This document shows, piece by piece, positions 31,445-60,300 of a stretch of DNA of 64,000 nucleotides. Source of the DNA: Diabrotica undecimpunctata (taxonomy: Eukaryota; Arthropoda; Insecta; Coleoptera; Chrysomelidae); NCBI RefSeq assembly GCF_040954645.1, contig NC_092803.1, positions 123,089,961 to 123,153,960 of the forward strand, written 5' to 3'. A model generated the notes under the pieces. It searched no databases. It was not told the origin of the DNA and saw nothing but the letters and a program-made list of their open reading frames with translations. Numbering within the stretch: position 1 is the stretch's first letter; each line of letters opens with the position of its first letter. A program made the translations under genes and the position numbers.

Positions 31445-31803
31445 ATATACTGGCCTAACTTTTATGACTAATTATTCTGTTTTATTGTAGAAATTTCGGT
31501 GGAAGTCCAGAACCAAAATTATGGTGAATGAGCCGGCTAAGCTTCTCGATCTTTCGATGCTGTTCTAGTATATCAGGATTTCGTATATAAATACAACATT
31601 TTTATATGGAGGGCCAGTTAATAAAGAAGATTCGCGCTCGTGATATTATTGTTACGCTCGCCTACTAATAAATTATTGTATATGTAGTGATAAATAAACT
31701 TATATAAATCATCGTGCCTTTTAATAAATTAAAGTAGGAACAATATAATAAATTAGTAAAGACATTATAAATTAAAGACATAACAATTAATAAATTCACA
31801 ACA
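31434..31803 (+). repeat. gypsy 3' LTR
   Basis: A 370-bp repeat identical by eye to 25456-25825. The Pol stop codon lies within its first 11 bases. Confidence 0.97.
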
Positions 31804-32329
31804 GTAGATTGTGGAGTAAAATCGGTAGATCCTTCAAAATATAATATTGTTTCGTGAATACACAAAAATGCTCAATGCAAATTACACGTATCGCAAGAAA
31901 AATTGTTTTGTCTCTTACATATTTCTTCTCAAATTTAAGAATAAGTAAAAAATTCTATCTGAATATAAAAGTCGGTAGAATTTAAGTCTTTGTCGGTAGA
32001 TCGGTAGAAAAACGTCGAAATCGGTATATCTACCGATTTATCGGTAGGTTTGGGAACACTGCTCAGATTATTTTAATTCTAAGCATTGCGATATTTAGTT
32101 CCGTCTGCTGTGAGGTCAGTGAATCACCTGAAAGTACCTCTGTGTATACCACATTTTGGAGATTACCCTCTATGTTTTTAGACACATATTAAGATGCATT
32201 ACTGATCTAAGTATGTTCCTATGCTCCAAGTACGAAAGAGTTGTCAGTGATACTTTTTAGAATTTAGGTAATATAATGTTTTATGCTAGCATATATTTAC
32301 ACAGCACTGGAACCTTTGGTAGGACCAGG

Positions 32330-32870
32330 GTTAAATTAGGTAGGTAGCTCGTACAACACTTTTAAAAATTAGGTCACTTTTCTGAAACGATCACTTGAAA
32401 CTTCAACTTCGGAAACACATAATCAAAAGTTATGTATGGTCAGGTCTCTTATATGGTGTAGAAGAATGGACCTTGAAAATATTCTATATTATAGAGAACA
32501 ACACTCAAAACATCGTGGACGGTTATGTAAACAAATGAAACAGTTCCCATCACAACACACTGAGGCACATGAGCTGATCGATAGCGTCAAATATAGAAAA
32601 ATAGCATATCTTGGACACATACTAAGGACAAGTTGCTATAATAATCTCTAACTTATTACGATGGGAAAGATCGAAGGACGAAAGGAACTTAGTAGGAAGT
32701 AAGTCTATTGGTTAAAAAAATATCAGAGAATGGACCGGGCTACGGAGAGCAAACAACTGTTTAGAACAGCTCAAGACGGAGAGGGTTTACCCACGTTGAT
32801 CGCCGTCAGGTGGACATTGATTGATAAGGCAGTAAAAATGAAAAAGGACTTAGATTAAACTGTACTACAG
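32330..32870 (+). mobile_element. RTE-type LINE remnant
   Basis: The plus-strand frame 32436-32651 ends VKYRKIAYLGHILRTSCYNN. After breaks it continues with GKIEGRKELSRK, a WLKK segment and LFRTAQDGEG, the eroded C-terminus of an RTE-type LINE. Its ends were not defined. Confidence 0.6.
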
Positions 32871-33255
32871 TTGGTAATCTTCTATATCATGCGCCAAATG
32901 ATTTATTTTTGGTAATGTATTTTCTGGCAAACATGTTTTGAACGAATTGTGATTTCAATAAAGTTATTACTATGAAAATCAATAAGTTATTTTAATAAAA
33001 AATTGTACTTTTTCTTTTAGATCAGAATTTACAGAGCAATTCTCGTATCCATTTCAATTATTACTATATGAGTCTCACATAACACTTGTTTGTTTCAAAA
33101 AGCAGTGTATGCAGCAACCAGTTAACCAATATGTAAGTGCTAACAACTGTAACTTTGTACTTATTAAAATATATCTCAATAAAACAAATACTTTTCACTA
33201 AACTGTGATACTAAGTCCACTTTTCTCCAATGTGTAAATAAAAAAATGTATATTG

Positions 33256-52032
<18,777 letters not shown>

Positions 52033-52520
52033 TTCTTTGAAATTTAAAACGTATATTTATTAAACATTTAAAACTTTTTTTATTTACAATTCGTACTTAT
52101 AAAAACACTATTTCATATAGATTAGCCTGTTTCATGCTTCGTTTCATCACTTGTGTTTATATGTCATTTTTCCGTCGTTGTTGACAGGTCTTCAATGTCA
52201 AAATATGTAGGCGTAGGGGTGATAGGAGCAGATTTAAAGCTAAATATCTCCAAATTTAACTTCAAAACGTAAATTCGGTATATATTAAAAGAAAACAAAA
52301 ATTATTCTTAAAATTCCTTAATTCCTCAATTATTTTTCCCTAGATCCAATTATTAAGTATGCACAAGCGAGACAACAAGGATACAAAATCATATACAAAA
52401 TATTGTCATTTAATCTAATGTGACACAATTTGATTGACAACTTCCGAAAAGATAACCTTTCTGTTCTGTAGTAAGTCATGTCAGTTTTGTTGATGTTTAC
52501 TTGTTTATTTTTGTAGGGAA
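52033..52520. promoter_or_regulatory. bidirectional promoter region between RNF141 and DOCK7-like gene
   Basis: 488 bp separates the two start codons of divergently transcribed genes. It must contain both 5' untranslated regions and probably both core promoters, unless upstream non-coding exons exist. A TTTTTGTAG just before the DOCK ATG could be an acceptor of such an exon. No clear TATA box could be assigned. Confidence 0.6.
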
Positions 52521-52561
52521 ATGGCGTCAACTCAAAGGGCGTTTGCACAAAAACTATCAAA
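52521..52561 (+). CDS. Zir: DOCK7-like exon 1 (coding part)
   Basis: ATG at 52521, donor GTAAGA from 52562. Encodes MASTQRAFAQKLS plus a split Lys codon. Confidence 0.88.
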
Positions 52562-54261
52562 GTAAGAATGTGTCATAGACTATTTTTTTAAATCTAATAA
52601 TTTCCATTTCAGACAACAAGCTGCTGAAGTACGCCGAAATGTGTCTTGTACAAAAAGTGGTCTTGTTTCTCCTTCGCCCTCGGTGAGTTCAATACCTGTG
52701 TGTTTGTACTGATTAATTAAAATAAAAGTACATTTCAGAAGTTTATGGAATAATTTTTGCCTTAATATCTGTTTTAACATTCCACATCTGATATTTTAAC
52801 AGGGCTGAATATTTTGATTTTAGGGATGGATAAATGAAATAGTTGAGCCACTAGAATTTGAAGATTTCTTGCAAAGTTATCAAAATCTAATAGATAGGGA
52901 TCCATTAAGAGCTATCTTAGATATACCACAAGGAGATGTAGAGGTTGAAATAATCGAGAGACCAATAAGAACAATTCGTCCAATTTTACCAGAAGAAAAA
53001 CTGTGAGTGTCATTAAACATTTGTATTAATATGTTTTCACTTATTCAATAAAAAACCAACTCTAATCTTTTTACTTTTTTGGTATGTGCTGATGGCCTAC
53101 CAAGTTTGGAGTAGTTAATTTAGACAAATTAATAAATATTTGGACCTACATCCAGACAGAGTGCTGTGCAGTCTCGAATGGTACATGCTTTGTTCTCATT
53201 TTAATTTTAATCTTCCAAACCATTTGGTTATTGTCATATTGAAGTGAATACTTCCTATTGCTCAGTATGATGTTTTTGCATAGGCCCAATATAAAATTTA
53301 GCATGGAGTAAGCTTGATGTATACAGTAATATACATACATTATTTTTTTATAACAACTTGGGAATGACAGGATCAATTTGTTTAATTTTGATTTTAAAAT
53401 ATTTGCATAAAATAAAATAACGCAAAATAAAATAAAGTAAACTAAATTAAAATAAATAAAATCAAATCAAATAGAATAGAATTAAATAAAAAACATAAAA
53501 TAAAGCTATGAAGTATTGTTGGAACAGTTATAAAAACTAAGAAGCAGCAGCATTATTTTATCTATGTACAAAGCAATGGAAAGTCTCATAAAAATATGGG
53601 GGAGAATAATTTATTAGACATATGTAAAGAAAATTTGAAAATATGTAAGATTTATGCTTCCTATCTTCTCACTTGAGGAGAGACATATCCCAATTTTTTG
53701 TTTTAAATCCATTATAATGAAATATGAAAATCAAAATGAAGTAATTAAACATAAATACAAGATAATAATTAAAATCTAAATGATGAATCAATTCTATATT
53801 ATATTTAACAAATTTTGAATATTACTAAAATCATTAAAACACAATTTTTAGAACAAAAATGTGTGGTGTTATTGTAAAAAAATATTAACAATTCAGTAAT
53901 AAGCAGACATAAAATTCCATTCCTCCTCCTCTATCCTTTATCCTTCGTAAGGATGTGGTGACGTTATGTTATTTGACGAATGGTTGCTATCCATTCTTCT
54001 CTCTCCTGGGTACGGTGTGCTGCCTCAGACAGAGAGTAACTGGTAGCACACTTTATTTGGTCTGACCATCGGAGTGGCGATCTTCCTCGGGTTCTTTTAC
54101 CATCTACCTTGCATTCAACCACCAACCTCTCCATGCCTTCCATTCATCTGGTAATGTGACGATTCATTCCATTAAATTCCATTAAACCACATTATATAGT
54201 AGTAACATGGTATAAGAACTCACTCCCCAAGCATTTCCTTAGTGCCACAAGTTGTTTTCTT

Positions 54262-54331
<70 letters not shown>

Positions 54332-57300
54332 AGGATTCTACAGTATTCACTGCCTTCCCTCGCTCAACCGTTTCCATCTCTCTCTGTTGTTCCATTCTCC
54401 ATCGTTTAGTCCTCTCTTACTCATGGAGTCGTCTACTTCGTTCCTCCAGGATTTTCGGGGTCATCCTCTTTTCCTCCTTCCTATGGGGCTCCATTCGATT
54501 ATTCTCTTTATCCATCTGCTGTCGCTAGTTCTTCTTACATGAAGACTTTAGTCTTTTAGTCTCCATACCACTTTAGTCTTTTTTGTTCTATATATGATAG
54601 TATGTCTGTTTCTATTGATGTTCTTTGCTTTATTTCGTCATTACTTCTCCTATCCATTCTTGTTACTCTGCAGCATCTTCGCAGGCATTCCATCTCTGTT
54701 GCTACTATCTTACTTTGGAAAACAATATAAATTTACTACACAAAAAACTTGAGATAATTTAATTTTTTAAACAATCTGAGATTAATTTTATTCTTAAACT
54801 CCATTCGCTTAGCTCGGGCATATTTTGACAGATTCATTGTCGGAAACCTACAACACAACAATTCCTACTTCTTAGTATTAATACCTCAAGTATCCTGCTA
54901 TTACAGACTTCTTTCTTTAAAAAAAGAAGAATTATTCTAAATAGTCGAAGTGTATACTAAACCCATCAAATTTTGGGTAGTATATATTTAAAAAATATAT
55001 ATTTAGTTGTTATAATTTAACATAACTATTTATTATATGGTGCAGATAAATAAATATTGATTGTCGGTAATTCGCAAAGTTCTATTTTATTTACTATTTA
55101 GTTTGTTTACTATTAATATTGGCTATGAGTACGGGTGCTTGGTGTATAGTAATTTCCAGCCACTTTTAGTCTGTCAAAAAGTAACTAACTTCGCAAAAAA
55201 ATAATTACTAAATTCACTAGACAGTTCGGACTGGGATTAGCGAACCGAGTTAGTAGTAAATCTGCACCAGCAAGGTTTTCATTATTTTCAATGCAGTCTA
55301 TGAGGAAAAATTAGTTTAAATAATCTGAGAATTGAGGAAAATGTATCTAAAAAATCGTAAAGTATGAAGTGAAATGTGAAGTTTATATGTCAATATAAGG
55401 ATATATATAAATAATTTTTGATTACCTAGGGTATTGAAACCTAAGAGGCACTATTCGATCTTTAAATACTACAAAGGTCTGGTGGAAATACTTCCGAGCT
55501 TTGAAATAGACCTCAATTTTGCATTAATTGAAAACATCTACTGGGAACAAATTACATCTATTATGTTTCAGCACATATAATGTGACATACAAAGAATGGG
55601 ACAAGACAGATCAGTAGTTTGGTAGAATAGGGCACCAAAAGAAGGATAAAATCATAGAATATATCAATGGTTAGCTAGGCCAACTGTATTTTTCTCCTAG
55701 CACAATATGAAGTACACATGTAAATGCTAATAATTGCTGCAGATTACCCAAGAAAAAACAAATTTATGTTGATAATTCTAAAGATAAAACAATCAAATAC
55801 AGAGAAACTAATAATTGAGATAGAAGAAGAAATATTATCAATACAAAATGTAGAGTAAATATACAAAAAATTATTGGACAATTAAAAAATAAACATTTTT
55901 TAATGTTGCTATACTTTCATTTAGAAAGAAAATAATCAGTGAAATAGAAATATGTGAATAGAATTTCTATCAAGAATGAACTTTTTTTAATGAATCCATT
56001 CATTGTTATGAAATTAAAGTTAAAAACAAAACTTGGGGCTTTTACTTACTTTTATATAAAGTATTGTAAATTACTTTATTTGAAAATAAACAATATCATC
56101 ATTAACATTACACTTTAGGATATAAACATAATTGTCTAAAAAGTGTATACTTTTTAAAGTGTTGAGTAGAATGGACAAAAGTGGAAAAAAATTTTGTTTT
56201 TTTTGTTAAATTTATAACTAAAAGAACAACAAAGAAATAACTTTTTTGATAAAAGCAAACTATTTAATGAACATTGTTAGCCACCTTCAAAAGAAAAATC
56301 TTGCGACACATATATAAGGGCACAAAAGAAAACGGAATATGGCGAAGATGATACAACTCTAAACTATACAAAATATACCAAGATCCGGATATTATAACAT
56401 TCATTAAAATAGGACGGCTGCGTTGGATAGGACATGTAGAAAGAATGGAAGAAGGCGAAATACCAAACAAAATATTCAAACAGATGCCAGTAGGAAAAAG
56501 AACAAGACGAAGACCGAGTTAGAACAAATAGAAAATGATATAACAACCTTAAAAATAAAAAAACTGGAGAAAAAAAGCACGAAACAGATCAGAATGGAGA
56601 AGAATCCTGGAACAGGCCAAGACCCAAAAAGGGTTGTCGAGCCAGTGATGATGATGATGAAACTATTTAATTACAAAGATAAAATCAAGTATTTAATCCA
56701 GTGCTTAATCAAGTATTAACAAAAAGAACTACAGAATAATGTGTTATGAACAAGAAGATATTTTTAAATACAAAACATGTATTTATTATATTGTTTGACT
56801 CATATACATATACATATGTTGTTTGACATATACATACAATATGTAATACTGTTATGGTATAAATTAATTAACTTAGCAATTTTGAAATACATTTAGTTGA
56901 TTTCAAATCATATAGTTGTCTATAAAAAAATGAACCTTCAGTTAACAAAATGCCAATTTGTACATAATAGTCAATATTGGGAGTCAATTTCTAACCTACA
57001 ATAAACATATCAGCATCAGTGGTGCTACAGCCCTAGTTGAGCCTCGACCTTTCACAGTCTATTTCGCCAGTTGTTTTTGTTTATTTTGTTTATTTCTTAT
57101 AGTTTTTAGATGTTGCCAATTTGTTATGCCGATTTTTCTCACATCCTCGTCCACATCGTCCCACCATCTCAGTCTTGGTCTACCTCTACTCCTATTTCCT
57201 AATGGTACCTCTAATAGGGTTCATCTGGGTGGGTAATTTTTATTTGCTCCTGATACCAGCCCATCTAAGCATACCTATTTTTATGAAAGATGTAATAAAC

Positions 57301-60300
57301 ATGTTGTATTCTGTTGTTGCCTATTTTTAACAGAAAATTTCTGGTATCTTTCAAGAACACTTGGTATTTTATCTATTCTGCAACAAAATACTATGATATA
57401 CATAAATTACTTTAATAAATAAATTACTTCCTAGTTTCTATAAAATTAGTCAATTACTAGGTTAGGTTAAATATTGTTCTGCAATTTTTTTTTATATAGA
57501 CATATAATACAAGATATAATGATCCTTGCAATATCAGACCGCTCCCTTTCCTCCATTACGACAGAAAAAACTGACACAAAGCAGTCCCTGCATCTTTTTC
57601 TAATTTCCCAGACTTATCGACCACGTGACCTAAATTGCCCTAAATGACTAATGAGAAGGTCACGTGGTCGATTCAGTTTTCTCTGTTACACTGGGGAACG
57701 CGACTGTGTTGCAGCAGTCAGTCTTTCTTGTATTATATGTCTATGATTTTTTATAAAACATCGTTTTACATTTTTATTGAACTGTTTATTAAAGCAAGTA
57801 ATTTTTTAATTTTTTAAAAGTCACAACAATGTAGCATTTACATGAAATTTAACTTTGTGTATATATTCGCCAATTTTAAAACAAAATTGTGTATTTTTAC
57901 AAAATTTAATAGTAAAAACCATTTATATTTATTATTTTTCTTTTGCGTTTACTATGATTAAGACAATTAGAAAAAAAAAGATAGTGCAAACACTCCATGG
58001 AGCTGTGCGAAGGCGGAGTCAAAATTCACGTAAAGGCAGAAAGGTTGTATTGTAAACCAAATTTCGTCTACTACGCCGTGGTCAGGAGTGTTTGCACTAT
58101 CTCTACTCATTTTAATTGTCTTTGAAGGAAAAAAATTTAGTGTATTCTATATTTTTTATTTCTTATAATTTTTGACTTTAACATTTCATCGTGAGACCAC
58201 ATTAAAAAGTCTTAGGCTTACGTCAACTACAGTTTTTAATCCGAAAATTCGCACAATTCCATTGGCTAGGTTCTGACATATTTTATATATTCATTAATTA
58301 AATATCTACCATCACCAATAAACTGTCATGAATGTTTTACGAGACACTTTAATATAACGAGAAATCCAGTTGATTTAGAAATTTATGTTTCCCATGAAGA
58401 TATAGCAATTTTCATAACGAATAGAATAATATAATTGTGGCAACAACAATGGAATGCATCTGCCAGAACAACAACGTTAAAACCTTTGGATACGTTACAT
58501 AACAACTCCGATAAATAGCATACAAGCTGAAATAGGTGAATCCACGCTAGAGCTTCGTAGGCAGCTATTAACCCTTAATTACACTTCTAGCATAACTCTA
58601 AAAGAATTCCAATAAATAACATTTTAGACATATTCATGGCTAACGACTCTTTACAGTCCGGAAGTCCGAAAGTTCGGACTAATGGCTAACGACTCTTTAA
58701 AGTTCAATGCCTCATATTCCCGCAGAATTTATCATGCAATGAACCTACTTAACTGAAACAATTTCCACACTTATATTAATAGAAAAACATATCTTCATCT
58801 TCACCTTGGATTATAAAAATTCCAACAATTGCAGTCTATTACAATTCCAAAAAGATAGCACCAACCCTAATCTTATCATACAACTCTTCAGAGATCTAAT
58901 TAATTCCGATTACACAGTGTACTATACAGACGCATCTAAAACTGAAAATGGAGTCGGAGTGGCAATAATTAACAGCACAGAGATTCTCAAACATAGAATT
59001 CTAAATACTGCAACTACACTCAGGTGCAAAAAAATCGATCCATGGGTATTATTTGCTGAAAAAAGAAAACGTTTAAAGATATTAGTTTTAAATCAGGTAT
59101 ATATGTAAAAGTATATTATGTTAGATTAAAATAATTTTTACAGATTATCCAAAAAAATCATTTATTTATAGAGACATACGCCAAAACTCAAAAATACAAG
59201 AGTATTCAAAACTTTCTGAAATTAAGAAAAACACTGATAATAAATCAATATCTAGTGTTTCCCCCTCGGGCCCTTATAACAGCCTGTACACGTCTAGGCA
59301 TTGAGGTAATTAACCTCTGGATATCAAATTGATCCAATTGATCCCATATTTCTTGAAGAGCCGCTGTAAGTTCAGCCAAGTTGTTTGGACGGGGTACTCG
59401 TGCTCGAAGACGTCTTCCCATCATATCCCATAGATGTTCTATGGGATTGAGATCGGGACTGCAAGCTGGCCAGTTCATACGGACAATTCCCACCCCCTCT
59501 ATATATTGGTTGACGATTCTAGCATGGTGAGGACGCGCGTTGTCGTCCATAAAAATAAAATTAGGTCCAATGAAAGGAGCAAAAGGTACCACATGCTGAT
59601 CTAAAATACTTGTTATGTATCTTGCAGCAGTCATAGAACCTCTATCTACAATAACTAAATCAGTATGGGCTTCTGAACTGATACCAGCCCAAACCATAAC
59701 GGAGCCCCCCCGATAACTTATTCTTTCCGCAATGGTACATTGAAAATCTCTCTCTCCGTGTCTTCTCCAAACCCTTTCTCGGCCGTCTGGTGACCTTAGA
59801 CAAAATCTGGACTCATCTGAGAACAATACATTGCTCCAATCTGCATCACTCCAGTTTTCATGTTCTCTTGCAAAAGCAAGGCGAGCTCTGCGATGTTCTA
59901 TGGATAGTATTGGAGATAGGGCTGGCCTTCTGGATAATAAATTACCTTCTACAACTCGTCGACGAACTGTCCATCTGCTTACATCCACATTTTTCACTTC
60001 GCTCAGACGATTTGCCAGTTTAACTGAAGTTAGATGCCGATTTCTCAAACATGATGAGACCAGAAATCGATCATCTCTTTCGGATGTTACCCTTCTACGA
60101 CCTGATCCTGGTCTTCTTGTGAAGTTACCGGTGTCGCTAAAACGCCGAACTGCTCTTTGAACCGAAGATCGACTAACACTCAACATTTCAGCTGCATAAT
60201 ATTGGCTACGACCATCTTGAACTAAAGTCACCGCCCTTGCAGCATCTGTTGGAGTTAGAGACATTTAGGAAGGATAATTAAATAAAAATATAACACGTTT

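Larger units (their letters stand above)
25456..31803 (+). mobile_element. Ty3/gypsy LTR retrotransposon, apparently intact
   Basis: A 6348-bp element flanked by the 4-bp target duplication GTAG (25452-25455 and 31804-31807). LTRs of 370 bp start TGTTACG and end CACAACA; read base by base they look identical, so the insertion is very young. A primer-binding site follows the 5' LTR and a G-rich polypurine tract precedes the 3' LTR. Gag and Pol are in different frames (Pol is -1 to Gag) with about 40 nt overlap, and both are open throughout. No envelope frame is seen. Confidence 0.97.
25097..32061. mobile_element. hAT-like MITE with duplicated left end, interrupted by gypsy
   Basis: An 8-bp target duplication CTCAGATT lies at 25089-25096 and 32062-32069. 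Terminal inverted repeats of 14 bp, CAGTGTTCCCAAAC, start at 25097 and end at 32061. A second copy of the left end starts at 25399, about 302 bp downstream, with the same AATCGGTAGA-rich subterminal sequence, so the left end is tandemly duplicated. Without the gypsy insertion (25456-31803, including its 4-bp target duplication) the element is about 610 bp and encodes nothing. The short CGGTAGA motif recurs many times at both ends. Confidence 0.8.

Noticed and set aside
52580..52780. Minus-strand 66-codon frame
   Set aside because: Antisense to DOCK exon 2 and its introns, no recognisable protein.
59790..60160. Two plus-strand frames
   Set aside because: Antisense of the intact Tc1 transposase.
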